Under the pieces are notes generated by a model. It worked only from the letters and a program-made list of their open reading frames with translations, ran no database searches and was not told where the DNA came from. A DNA stretch of 64,000 bases, taken from IMG/VR virus record IMGVR_UViG_3300032093_000032, positions 53,814-117,813 of that record; one strand, given 5' to 3'. Origin of the DNA: a virus. The translations under genes were made by a program, and so were the position numbers. Of this stretch, positions 32,174-38,891 are shown piece by piece. Every line of letters starts with the position of its first letter. The stretch's first letter is position 1.

Positions 32174-32346
32174 ACAAAACCACCTTGTTGATTGTAAAGT
32201 GAACTGTCAAAAAGGGCAGTGTTTAGTTGCGCCTCAAGTGCATCAGCCCTTGTAGTATAATCTTTAACCAATAATTCTGCAAGCTTTTGCATATCCGAAT
32301 TATTTAGGAATGCAATTTCATTGGCCAATTCTTCTAGTTTATTCAT
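32170..32346 (-). CDS. Small helical phage protein (58 residues)
   Basis: The ATG at 32346 opens MNKLEELANEIAFLNNSDMQKLAELLVKDYTTRADALEAQLNTALFD... It is helical, acidic and overlaps both neighbours. It is a typical small accessory gene of marine phages. Function unknown. Confidence 0.6.
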   Translation of the reverse strand: MNKLEELANEIAFLNNSDMQKLAELLVKDYTTRADALEAQLNTALFDSSLYNQQGGFV

Positions 32347-32621
32347 TATACAGCCTCCAACAGATTAGCGGGCACTCGCCAGTTAGTAAGACCTGCAGCA
32401 ACAATAACATTTTTAGTTTTGATTGATGTAACCTTACCAACAACATACTGACCAGTACGGCTGTTTACAAATTTAACATCGCTACCAATACCTAGGCTGC
32501 GTTTGTTTTCCTTCAATATTTGATTGCGCCTAAACTTAATTGATTGTATAATACCATTCAATTGGTCGTTAGACAAATTACCAAACATAATTTCTTGATT
32601 AATTTGTTGAATAGTAACCAT
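32346..32621 (-). CDS. Conserved small phage protein with KOW-like barrel
   Basis: The product has 91 residues. A helical start ('FGNLSNDQLNGIIQSIKFRRNQIL', ~13-36) is followed by a barrel-like 'LGIGSDVKFVNSRTGQYVVGKVTSIKTKNVIVAAG...WRVPANLLEAV'. The second half looks like a KOW/Tudor-type small barrel, suggesting nucleic-acid or ribosome binding (inference). Common in aquatic phages. Confidence 0.65.
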   Translation of the reverse strand: MVTIQQINQEIMFGNLSNDQLNGIIQSIKFRRNQILKENKRSLGIGSDVKFVNSRTGQYVVGKVTSIKTKNVIVAAGLTNWRVPANLLEAV

Positions 32622-32821
32622 TATACCATTTCTCCTTTATACATATCCCAAAGACGTTTACCGTTTACATCTTCAATAGATTCCAACTCAGGTTCTTCGT
32701 AATCAATATCACCTGTTAGTGGATCGATATCACACATTTTATCGTATGCCTCATCCTCTGTATCAGCAACCACCTCAATTGTGATATATGCAATTTGCCT
32801 AAATGTGTAAGTATTTGACAT
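32621..32821 (-). CDS. Small acidic hypothetical protein
   Basis: The start is the ATG at 32821, overlapping the upstream stop (TAATG). The 66-residue product MSNTYTFRQIAYITIEVVADTEDEAYDKMCDIDPLTGDIDYEEPELES is acidic with a beta-alpha pattern reminiscent of small ferredoxin-like folds. Function unknown. Confidence 0.55.
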   Translation of the reverse strand: MSNTYTFRQIAYITIEVVADTEDEAYDKMCDIDPLTGDIDYEEPELESIEDVNGKRLWDMYKGEMV

Positions 32822-33093
32822 TATTTGTCCTCCATTGCATAAGTGAACATAACCCATTTTGCACGATTGATTGCTTGACGGGCTTCGTTAGCACGACCAT
32901 CAGTAACCTCACCGTATTCGGTGCAAATCATTTCTTGTGCATCAGACAACATACCTGCTGCGATCATCAGAGGACCTGACAATTTGAAAGTAATGCTATC
33001 CTCAATAGATTCACGCAACTGCTGTTCAGTGCAACCGTACATAGAAACTTGACGAATTTCCTGAGTAGTCAAACCTTGAAATGCTGTAGTCAT
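32821..33093 (-). CDS. Hypothetical phage protein under a strong promoter
   Basis: The start is the ATG at 33093 with AAGGAGC upstream. An apparent N-terminal extension is the promoter itself. The 90-residue product is helical: 'LTTQEIRQVSMYGCTEQQLRESIEDSI...MIAAGMLSDAQEMI...ARQAINRAKWVMFTYAMED'. Function unknown. Confidence 0.6.
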   Translation of the reverse strand: MTTAFQGLTTQEIRQVSMYGCTEQQLRESIEDSITFKLSGPLMIAAGMLSDAQEMICTEYGEVTDGRANEARQAINRAKWVMFTYAMEDK

Positions 33094-33123
33094 TTGTCGC
33101 TCCTTGTTATTCACTATACCGAT

Positions 33124-33152
33124 ATTATATCGCCAAATGGATTTATTGTCAA
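33124..33152 (-). promoter_or_regulatory. sigma70 promoter of the TTGACAATAAATCCA family
   Basis: Minus strand: -35 TTGACA (33147..33152), 17-base spacer ATAAATCCATTTGGCGA, -10 TATAAT (33124..33129). Sequence and leader closely match 19218..19246. Confidence 0.8.
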
Positions 33153-33158
33153 CCAAAA

Positions 33159-33401
33159 TTAATATTCGGCAACAATATTTCCTGTTGCATCTATGTTAAC
33201 AAATAGTTTCCCAATTGACAACAATCCACTGTAGGTGTCTTTGTAAGTAAATTGATAACAAAAATCACCGCCTGTTGTAATACCTACAAATTTACTTTGT
33301 AGTAACTTTTCACACATTGCGTATCCCGCAGTGGTCAACGCACCTTGAAGTTGGTCTTTATCAAGATTTGATAGTTTGTTAACTTTTTCTGCTGTTATCA
33401 T
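33159..33401 (-). CDS. Hypothetical small phage protein
   Basis: The product has 80 residues, helical start then strands ('GGDFCYQFTYKDTYSGLLSIGKLFVNIDATGN'). It shares one base with the next upstream gene. Function unknown. Confidence 0.55.
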   Translation of the reverse strand: MITAEKVNKLSNLDKDQLQGALTTAGYAMCEKLLQSKFVGITTGGDFCYQFTYKDTYSGLLSIGKLFVNIDATGNIVAEY

Positions 33402-33586
33402 TATACTAACTCCTCATCAAAAGTGTAGCTAAGTTGATAACCTTTGGCTTCGTACTCGTCACCAATTTTAATTAGCATTTCAGTAATTTCTGCAATAGTA
33501 GCAGTAGGATGCATATCTTGCAATACAGCGGAAGAAGTGATCATGAAGTCACCGTTTGGCTTGCTAGCATTGAGATTGATAAACAT
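33401..33586 (-). CDS. Hypothetical small phage protein
   Basis: The start is the ATG at 33586, with CAGGAG upstream and the third TTGACAATAAATCCA promoter beyond it. The 61-residue product MFINLNASKPNGDFMITSSAVLQDMHPTATIAEITEML... fits a small alpha/beta fold. Function unknown. Confidence 0.55.
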   Translation of the reverse strand: MFINLNASKPNGDFMITSSAVLQDMHPTATIAEITEMLIKIGDEYEAKGYQLSYTFDEELV

Positions 33587-33615
33587 ATTAGCTCCTGTTG
33601 ATTGACTATACCGTA

Positions 33616-33644
33616 AGTATAGACCCAAATGGATTTATTGTCAA
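33616..33644 (-). promoter_or_regulatory. sigma70 promoter of the TTGACAATAAATCCA family
   Basis: Minus strand: -35 TTGACA (33639..33644), 17-base spacer ATAAATCCATTTGGGTC, -10 TATACT (33616..33621). It lies directly downstream of the terminator at 33652..33672, so transcription is restarted here. Confidence 0.78.
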
Positions 33645-33651
33645 CCAAAAT

Positions 33652-33672
33652 AAAAGCCCCTTTCGGGGCTTT
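33652..33672 (-). terminator. Rho-independent terminator
   Basis: AAAGCCCC and GGGGCTTT form an eight-base-pair stem with a four-base loop, followed on the minus strand by TTATTTTGG. It lies two bases beyond the stop of the methyltransferase-like gene. Confidence 0.8.
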
Positions 33673-33673
33673 G

Positions 33674-34264
33674 TTATCTTTTTAACAAGTACCAAGTTGA
33701 TCCGTTTGGTGGTAGTATGACCTCTGCTTTTGCTTCCCACTCAGCAAAATTTCTTACTGCCGTTACTACTTTGGGCATCCAACCTGCAAATGTATGCCCT
33801 GATAATAAACCACCAACAGGCAATAGACTCCATGCGTAAGAAAATTGCTCACGCATTCTATTTTCGGCATTCTCATCAAATACATTATCAGTATCCCAAT
33901 GTACCCAACCTATATTTCTTGTATATTCAGTTGGCAAATCTTCAGGAAATTGTCCTTTGATTTTAACTACGTTCGGAAACACATCTAATATTTCTTTTTG
34001 AAAGATACCTTCTATGTCGCTACTATCATAACCTGGGCCTTCGTAGTTTTGACCTTCCCATACGATGCCAGATTCTGTAATAGGCCATGGATCGATAGAG
34101 TAGATGGTACTAGATTTACAAATATCTGCTATGATTTGTGTTGTTCTACCTGCAAAAGGACCGACTTCAATAATGTCATGACCTTTAGGACATAACCCAC
34201 AAAATTTTTCTATAGCGGCTACTTCGTTGTCTAGTAACCAACCTACAATATCTTTTCTGTACAT
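33674..34264 (-). CDS. Class I SAM-dependent methyltransferase-like protein
   Basis: The product has 196 residues. 'GHDIIEVGPFAGRTTQIIADICKSSTIYSIDPWPI' (~28-62) is motif I of a Rossmann methyltransferase (EVGpfxGrtT, then acidic D after the second strand). 'VHWDTDNVFDENAENRMREQFSYAWSLLPVGGLLSGHTFAGW' follows. The pattern is of the Methyltransf_24 type, whose members act on sugars, lipids or small molecules. No DNA-methylase motif IV (D/NPPY) is seen. Confidence 0.7.
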   Translation of the reverse strand: MYRKDIVGWLLDNEVAAIEKFCGLCPKGHDIIEVGPFAGRTTQIIADICKSSTIYSIDPWPITESGIVWEGQNYEGPGYDSSDIEGIFQKEILDVFPNVVKIKGQFPEDLPTEYTRNIGWVHWDTDNVFDENAENRMREQFSYAWSLLPVGGLLSGHTFAGWMPKVVTAVRNFAEWEAKAEVILPPNGSTWYLLKR

Positions 34265-34539
34265 TATTTTTTATTTGTGTTTGATGCTTGATTTACAAAC
34301 GCATACATTTTTTCTGCTGTTTCAAGAATTTGTTCAAGACCAGGAAATGTAGGCATTTCCACTTTGTTAACAATTTGGCCTGTCTTTTCATCACGCTTTG
34401 CTGTGATTTCCCATCCTGAATATTTCATCTGAAAATCTTGCAATGCTAGGTCTTTAGCCATTGCTAAAATATCTGTGCGAATTTCATAACCGTTCTTGTT
34501 GAATTTTACTTCTGGTAGTTTTGGTGTTAAATCGTTCAT
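34264..34539 (-). CDS. Conserved small phage protein
   Basis: The product has 91 residues: 'VKFNKNGYEIRTDILAMAKDLALQDFQMKYSGWEITAKRDEKTGQIVNKVEMPTFPGLEQILETAEKMYAFVNQ'. It is helical with a hairpin and common in aquatic phages beside the phasin-like gene seen here. Function unknown. Confidence 0.6.
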   Translation of the reverse strand: MNDLTPKLPEVKFNKNGYEIRTDILAMAKDLALQDFQMKYSGWEITAKRDEKTGQIVNKVEMPTFPGLEQILETAEKMYAFVNQASNTNKK

Positions 34540-34556
34540 ATCTGTCTCCGTGTAAG

Positions 34557-34727
34557 TTAGTGTTCGAGAGCTTGATTTACAAGCTTTCGGTTGTATTCTA
34601 GCGCATATCTTTCAACATCCGCTAGTGTTTTGGGATTTTTATTAATAATATATTTCTCCAACTCAGACCCATACTGGTTAGAGAATAGATCACTAACTAG
34701 TGATCTAACCCAATTAACGCAAGGCAC
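34557..34727 (-). CDS. Small conserved phage protein (56 residues)
   Basis: A GTG start at 34727 lies two bases after the upstream stop, with GGCGAG close by. The product VPCVNWVRSLVSDLFSNQYGSELEKYIINKNPKTLADVERYALEYNRKLVNQALEH resembles small conserved 'YxSxLExYIxxKxPxxxAxVExL' proteins (DUF3563-like). Function unknown. Confidence 0.6.
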   Translation of the reverse strand: MPCVNWVRSLVSDLFSNQYGSELEKYIINKNPKTLADVERYALEYNRKLVNQALEH

Positions 34728-34729
34728 AA

Positions 34730-34996
34730 TTACTCGCCTTTTGTTTTATTTTTTTGTAAAACTTTGTCGGATAAATTTTCAGTAATTACTTTAGCAATAT
34801 CCATTGTATTGTTTACTAAAACTTTAGCAAAAGAAGTTTGTGCATCAATATATGCATGGGCTGCTTTGTTTAAAGTTTTATCTGTAATTACTTTATCGGT
34901 TACTAATTTCTTAGTATTTTGAAAGCTGTCAATATAGAATTCCGGTGAATAGAAACTCTTAAATGCGCTTGGGTCGAACATATTGAAACTAAACAT
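34730..34996 (-). CDS. Phasin-like small helical protein
   Basis: The product has 88 residues: MFSFNMFDPSAFKSFYSPEFYIDSFQNTKKLVTDKVI... with the amphipathic helix pattern of phasins ('NTKKLVTDKVITDKTLNKAAHAYIDAQTSFAKVLVNNTMDIA'). Phasins coat polyhydroxyalkanoate granules; in a phage a general surface-active or membrane role is more likely. Low specificity of the match. Confidence 0.5.
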   Translation of the reverse strand: MFSFNMFDPSAFKSFYSPEFYIDSFQNTKKLVTDKVITDKTLNKAAHAYIDAQTSFAKVLVNNTMDIAKVITENLSDKVLQKNKTKGE

Positions 34997-35042
34997 ATTT
35001 TTCTCCTATCTGTAAGTGTGATTGAGGTTTTTACAGAACCTC

Positions 35043-35249
35043 TTAACTGTTTTTAATTATCGTCCAGTTGTTATTGACCCAATCTAGTGTGTGACCATCT
35101 TCAACTACTGGGGGTTCAGGAACTAAAGTGTATCCTGCCCTCATAATTTCATAATCAGTCATACAACAGCAACATGTTTGTGTGCCGTCATCTAACATGA
35201 TGTAATTAGGTAACTTATCTGGATAATTGCCTTTAAAACTGTATAGCAT
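35043..35249 (-). CDS. Small phage protein, tail-fibre-assembly-like pattern
   Basis: The product has 68 residues from the ATG at 35249 (MLYSFKGNYPDKLPNYIMLDDG...). The layout (YSFxGxxPxxLPxxixLxDG, then 'MTDYEIMRAGYTLVPEPP', then a W..NnW ending) is like small proteins annotated near phage tail genes. It carries four Cys in a row (TCCCCM), which is unusual and could bind metal. Confidence 0.5.
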   Translation of the reverse strand: MLYSFKGNYPDKLPNYIMLDDGTQTCCCCMTDYEIMRAGYTLVPEPPVVEDGHTLDWVNNNWTIIKNS

Positions 35250-35265
35250 CAACTATTTATCAGTG

Positions 35266-35445
35266 TTATTTCTTTTTAGACTTTTTCTCTGATTTTTTAG
35301 CTGGTTTCTCCGCTGCTTTGCTATGATCCTTCTTTTTAGCAAGCATTAGATTGCCCTTCTTAACTGGTGTTGCTGGTGCATCTGCTGCAAATGCCGGTGG
35401 TATTGTTAGTGCTGAAACTAATGCTAATATTACTAAGTAATTCAT
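35266..35445 (-). CDS. Small exported Lys/Ala-rich protein (59 residues)
   Basis: The ATG at 35445 opens MNYLVILALVSALTIPPAFA|ADAPATPVKK..., a clear signal peptide followed by a mature tail of ~39 mostly Lys, Ala and Ser residues (KKDHSKAAEKPAKKSEKKSKKK). The exported polycation could bind the outer membrane, peptidoglycan or DNA in the periplasm. It overlaps its upstream gene by four bases. Confidence 0.6.
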   Translation of the reverse strand: MNYLVILALVSALTIPPAFAADAPATPVKKGNLMLAKKKDHSKAAEKPAKKSEKKSKKK

Positions 35446-35603
35446 CGTCCTCTCCCTGTTTTTCTCATTGTGTTTGCCCCACCAAACCCTTTAGTGGGTT
35501 TCGGAACTTTGGTTTGTTGCTGATTGTTTGGAAAACTGTTTGCTTTCTTTGCTGCATTTGCCATATTAATAAATGGGTTCTTACTTTTCTTTTCTTCAGT
35601 CAT
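35442..35603 (-). CDS. Small basic phage protein (53 residues)
   Basis: The ATG at 35603 has AGGAGG nearby. The product MTEEKKSKNPFINMANAAKKANSFPNNQQQTKVPKPTKGFGGANTMRKTGRGR is basic and disordered. Similar short proteins with 'KGFGGxNxMRKTGRG' endings are common in marine phages. Function unknown. Confidence 0.6.
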   Translation of the reverse strand: MTEEKKSKNPFINMANAAKKANSFPNNQQQTKVPKPTKGFGGANTMRKTGRGR

Positions 35604-35618
35604 AAGTCCTCCTACTAA

Positions 35619-36017
35619 CTATTTACGCCTTATTTGTGTATTACGCAAATATTCGTATATATCTCCGTAGAGATTTATCATAATTGCAATTTTACTGTCG
35701 TAAATTCTTATAAATGGTTCGTTGGGTTTCTTTCTAGTAATATAGTATGGGCAGGGCATTTTTATACTCAAATCCAACATTAGGTTCTGATAACTATAGA
35801 TAGGTTCTTTATCTGTAATCTTTTGTAATCTGAACGGAAACTCAAAATGTTCAATGTCTGCTTGACCAAAAACTATATCACCTATGTCACTTAATCTTAG
35901 CCCACCCTCATTACGAATGTCTAGCCAAAACGTTTTCATGGCTGAATCTAAGTCATAACGGTCATTATTAATTTGGTCAAGAATTGCTTGCGTGATTCTG
36001 CGTTTTAGGCTAATCAT
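35619..36017 (-). CDS. Conserved phage protein of unknown function
   Basis: The product has 132 residues. 'AMKTFWLDIRNEGGLRLSDIGDIVFGQADIEHFEF' (~26-60) and 'PFIRIYDSKIAIMINLYGDIYEYL' (~99-123) are recognisable recurrent segments of aquatic T4-like phage proteins. It overlaps the next upstream gene by eight bases. Confidence 0.62.
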   Translation of the reverse strand: MISLKRRITQAILDQINNDRYDLDSAMKTFWLDIRNEGGLRLSDIGDIVFGQADIEHFEFPFRLQKITDKEPIYSYQNLMLDLSIKMPCPYYITRKKPNEPFIRIYDSKIAIMINLYGDIYEYLRNTQIRRK

Positions 36018-36303
36018 CTGGATAAACCTTTGTACCTGAATTCATAAACACGACACTAAACTTGTCTGTTTTGAATTGTAAATTTAATTTACGACAAAGA
36101 TTTCTTGCGTGACCAGGATTACTGAAACTAGTCTTTTTGTACTTGGGAACTGATTGACTGTCTAGGTAGTGCTGACTTTTAAGGTTGATAGGTTGCCCAT
36201 CGTAGAATACTGCCCATATACCGGCTGCTTCTACAATCTGGTCATTTTTATATGTAGACTTATCTACAATCTCTAGTATTACCTTTGGTTGTGTCCTAGA
36301 CAT
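36010..36303 (-). CDS. Conserved small phage protein
   Basis: The product has 97 residues: 'PKVILEIVDKSTYKNDQIVEAAGIWAVFYDGQPINLKS', then 'PKYKKTSFSNPGHARNLCRKLNLQF' and a C-terminal hairpin. Mixed alpha/beta. I know this only as an uncharacterised family in aquatic phages. Confidence 0.62.
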   Translation of the reverse strand: MSRTQPKVILEIVDKSTYKNDQIVEAAGIWAVFYDGQPINLKSQHYLDSQSVPKYKKTSFSNPGHARNLCRKLNLQFKTDKFSVVFMNSGTKVYPDD

Positions 36304-36306
36304 TAA

Positions 36307-36510
36307 TTACCACTTGCCACCTTTCAATTCTACCTGAACAACTCCTGAATCTTCGGTTGTTACTTTGGATTTTTCTTCGTACTTATCTATGATAAGTTTA
36401 CTTATCTCATCCCTCAGAGAACGGGCATCTGCTATAGTCATAACTACATCTCTACCCTGTCTACCCTCTTGACTAGCGACCTTATCGATAAATTTTTTAA
36501 TATGAATCAT
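36307..36510 (-). CDS. Conserved small phage protein
   Basis: The product has 67 residues. 'FIDKVASQEGRQGRDVVMTIADARSLRDEISKLI' is a helical segment typical of a small phage family. It overlaps the upstream gene by four bases. Function unknown. Confidence 0.58.
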   Translation of the reverse strand: MIHIKKFIDKVASQEGRQGRDVVMTIADARSLRDEISKLIIDKYEEKSKVTTEDSGVVQVELKGGKW

Positions 36511-36968
36511 ATAGTATTTATCGTGTTTTTGGCTTCATCCTTGGATAAGAAAGGACCATAACATTCATATCTTTGTACGAATATATACTTGGGGCAAAGT
36601 ATTACTGAGAATTCCTGACCCTGTTTTATGACATACCACCCAGCTGCATAGTAACACTTGCTTTTAGCTGTTTTAGTAAACAAGTGAATCTTACGCTTGA
36701 CATCCAACATTGAGTTGAATACCTTACCGACTGTTGGGTATGTGTTAAACGGGTTTATTACTTTCGTTTCTTGTTTTGCGGGAGGTATAAATTCTATCTT
36801 TTCTTTAGTAGATATAGACCTTGTACTGGGATATTCTTTGTGCTGATTACCAATCTTTACTTGATAGCCAGATCCCTTAGCAATTACATTACCGACTTTC
36901 TGTTTGCCGTCAGTAACTATCCAATATTGATTTTTAACTACAGGTTTAGCGATTAAATTATTTGTCAT
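36507..36968 (-). CDS. Conserved phage protein of unknown function
   Basis: The product has 153 residues: 'LIAKPVVKNQYWIVTDGKQKVGNVIAKGSGYQVKIG' at the start, then 'RKIHLFTKTAKSKCYYAAGWYVIKQGQEFSVILCPKYIFVQRYECYGPF' (~92-140). It is strand-rich and aromatic. A recurrent unknown of aquatic T4-like phages. Confidence 0.62.
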   Translation of the reverse strand: MTNNLIAKPVVKNQYWIVTDGKQKVGNVIAKGSGYQVKIGNQHKEYPSTRSISTKEKIEFIPPAKQETKVINPFNTYPTVGKVFNSMLDVKRKIHLFTKTAKSKCYYAAGWYVIKQGQEFSVILCPKYIFVQRYECYGPFLSKDEAKNTINTI

Positions 36969-37012
36969 AAAATAATAATATGCTACTTTTATAAGTTTGT
37001 AAATGTTTTTGG

Positions 37013-37201
37013 TTAATCAAATTTGAGTTTATAGAATGGAATATATTTTTCGGTGTAGATTATAATGTCGAGTTTGGTGCCACCAGAGAAGTCCCAATCT
37101 CTCCCGCGCTCCCCCAAATTTCTGCGGCACCATTTAATGTGATCAATTTTTTCTTGGGATGTTTCTACTACTACTGTATGTGTGTATGTCTGTTTCCTCA
37201 T
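37013..37201 (-). CDS. Hypothetical small protein
   Basis: The product has 62 residues with 'KIDHIKWCRRNLGERGRDWDFSGG', echoing the W-C-+-+-N segment of the 12632..12847 paralogue. It overlaps the upstream gene by four bases. Function unknown. Confidence 0.52.
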   Translation of the reverse strand: MRKQTYTHTVVVETSQEKIDHIKWCRRNLGERGRDWDFSGGTKLDIIIYTEKYIPFYKLKFD

Positions 37202-37584
37202 AAATCTTTTTCAAAGATTGCCCAACCTAATTTAGTTTCTGGAGTTGCTTTATTATACCTTATATATAGGTGACCATTATTATCGAATCTAATATTCCAT
37301 CTGGTATATTCTTCACTGTAAAGCTTTTTCCTCATGTGATAAAGGTATGAACTTGGAAACTCAGTGGGTTTCCAATGATCCATTGCATTCTGTGTTTTTC
37401 CTACACCTTCATCTTTGGTCAATAGAAATATCAAATATTCTTTTTCTAACTCGTCTTTGGTAATAGGGGTAAATGTAGCACGGTCATATAATGTTTCGTA
37501 CCTGTCAACTTTTGCTGTTGCTTTGGTTTTGATTTTATTAAAATCGTATTCACGAATTATAATTTTTCTTCGTAATAATTTCAT
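37198..37584 (-). CDS. Hypothetical phage protein
   Basis: The start is the ATG at 37584, which overlaps the upstream stop (ATGA). The 128-residue product begins MKLLRRKIIIREYDFNKIKTK and ends 'NIRFDNNGHLYIRYNKATPETKLGWAIFEKDL'. Mixed alpha/beta. No family recognised. Confidence 0.55.
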   Translation of the reverse strand: MKLLRRKIIIREYDFNKIKTKATAKVDRYETLYDRATFTPITKDELEKEYLIFLLTKDEGVGKTQNAMDHWKPTEFPSSYLYHMRKKLYSEEYTRWNIRFDNNGHLYIRYNKATPETKLGWAIFEKDL

Positions 37585-37811
37585 GACCACCTCAATAAGA
37601 ACCATTCTAGGTCTTGTTTATCACGAAACCAAAATCGCTTATTACTTACCTGCCAACGGTCTGCTTCAGCACCAAACGTTTTTACTGCCCAATCAATCAT
37701 TGCTAACCAAGTTGGATAATCACCATAATATTGTTGACCATCGACCTCTACAGATATGTACTCTGTACCATCTTTAGCAAGATATGGTTTTGATTCAACG
37801 ATTAGTTTCAA
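37581..37811 (-). CDS. Small protein of the W/F-rich paralogous family
   Basis: The product has 76 residues. 'WLAMIDWAVKTFGAEADRWQVSNKRFWFRDKQDLEWFLLRWS' shows the family pattern clearly: Trp-rich helix, then (F/W)xFxDxxDxxxFxLRW. First of four consecutive copies. Confidence 0.62.
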   Translation of the reverse strand: MKLIVESKPYLAKDGTEYISVEVDGQQYYGDYPTWLAMIDWAVKTFGAEADRWQVSNKRFWFRDKQDLEWFLLRWS

Positions 37812-38002
37812 AACATCAATGCTGCTACTACAGCATCCTCATGTTTGTAAAAGTTAATTTCAAGGTAGTTTTCACAAAAGCTGGTAACATATCTATCACC
37901 TGGTAAACCAAACTTTTCTAAAAGTTCGATACACCTTTCATCCCATGCGGATATATTATCGCCGTTCTTCCAGTAAATTTTGATTGGATATGTTATAGCC
38001 AT
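37808..38002 (-). CDS. Small protein of the W/F-rich paralogous family
   Basis: The product has 64 residues and ends 'LEINFYKHEDAVVAALMF', a diverged version of the family ending. 'DERCIELLEKFGLPGDRYVTSF' fills the helical centre. Overlaps its neighbours by 4 and 10 bases. Confidence 0.58.
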   Translation of the reverse strand: MAITYPIKIYWKNGDNISAWDERCIELLEKFGLPGDRYVTSFCENYLEINFYKHEDAVVAALMF

Positions 38003-38199
38003 ACTAATGAGAAATATGTAAATTTTTTCTCGTCTTTGAATAAGATACTTTGGTCTAAGAAACTATACACTGCACCATACTCTGACGCTAGCCAATTACC
38101 AAAAGTATTAGAGGGAACGTAGTCATTATCAGCCCAGTGTATATTGTCGTAATAATATTCTCGTAGTTTATTAAAAGTTTTAGAATCCGTAATTTTCAT
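37993..38199 (-). CDS. Small protein of the W/F-rich paralogous family
   Basis: The product has 68 residues: 'FGNWLASEYGAVYSFLDQSILFKDEKKFTYFSLVWL'. The helix 'NWLASEYG' matches 'NWLADRYG' in the copy at 17949..18188, and the ending matches the family. Confidence 0.62.
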   Translation of the reverse strand: MKITDSKTFNKLREYYYDNIHWADNDYVPSNTFGNWLASEYGAVYSFLDQSILFKDEKKFTYFSLVWL

Positions 38200-38414
38200 A
38201 GATACCTTAGTTCAAACATAATCGCTTCTTGTTGATTGGAAAAATAAATTTCTAGCATATAAGATACATCATATGTCATTGTTGACCCATCCACTAGCAT
38301 TTCATCATGAGAAACTTTGGCTCCAATAATTGATTTGCAATTTTGATATGCGGATTCAAAAATTTCATCTGCATCGCATGTTTCTGCCAAGTTACTAATT
38401 TTAACTGAATACAT
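38196..38414 (-). CDS. Small protein of the W/F-rich paralogous family
   Basis: The product has 72 residues and ends 'LEIYFSNQQEAIMFELRYL'. The N-terminal part is acidic (AETCDADEIFESAYQNC) and differs from the other copies. Overlaps the next gene by four bases. Confidence 0.58.
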   Translation of the reverse strand: MYSVKISNLAETCDADEIFESAYQNCKSIIGAKVSHDEMLVDGSTMTYDVSYMLEIYFSNQQEAIMFELRYL

Positions 38415-38415
38415 G

Positions 38416-38676
38416 TTAAACTAATCTATCAATATGATTATAGCCAAACAAATGTGAATTGAGTCTACCTGTTGCATCATATACTGTAACAGTATAACTT
38501 TCAACTTTTCTTGTGCTATTACCTTCTGGATAACTTGTTTCTGTGATTACGGTATGGCTAATTCTAGTTCCATCTATAGAAGGAACAGCACGTATTTTAA
38601 AAACATCTTGATACGAACTTATTGGGAAAGGGTAGACTGTTTCAATCATTTTGTGTATCTCTTTATATGATGCCAT
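38416..38676 (-). CDS. Hypothetical small phage protein
   Basis: The product has 86 residues: 'MIETVYPFPISSYQDVFKIRAVPSIDGTRISHTVITETSYPEGNSTRKVESYTVTVYDATG', mostly beta. It overlaps the upstream gene by 31 bases, so the true start may be the internal Met (~10). Function unknown. Confidence 0.5.
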   Translation of the reverse strand: MASYKEIHKMIETVYPFPISSYQDVFKIRAVPSIDGTRISHTVITETSYPEGNSTRKVESYTVTVYDATGRLNSHLFGYNHIDRLV

Positions 38677-38861
38677 AATTTCTTTTCAACTTTAGTTCCA
38701 GGATCGCCCCCTATGTTCAATCTTAATTCAGGTGGGATACCCTTAACATGTCTTTCGACAAATAAGGCAATTTTACTACTCGTAGTGACAATGAGGCACT
38801 TACCATCTTCGTTGCATACAACATATTGGGTTATCCCATCGAAATCACGAATAAAAAGCAT
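38646..38861 (-). CDS. Hypothetical small phage protein
   Basis: The product has 71 residues: 'MLFIRDFDGITQYVVCNEDGKCLIVTTSSKIALFVERHVKGIP...LWHHIKRYTK'. AAGGAG lies ~12 bases upstream, and a second ATG nearer to it opens a seven-codon frame (MSNAFYS) that overlaps this start. An ATAAATA element precedes it. Function unknown. Confidence 0.5.
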   Translation of the reverse strand: MLFIRDFDGITQYVVCNEDGKCLIVTTSSKIALFVERHVKGIPPELRLNIGGDPGTKVEKKLWHHIKRYTK

Positions 38862-38891
38862 TAGACATAAGTACTCCTTGAAGTATTTATG

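Noticed and set aside
34730-34996. True phasin with polyhydroxyalkanoate metabolism
   Set aside because: No PHA genes are nearby and the match is only to amphipathic helix pattern.
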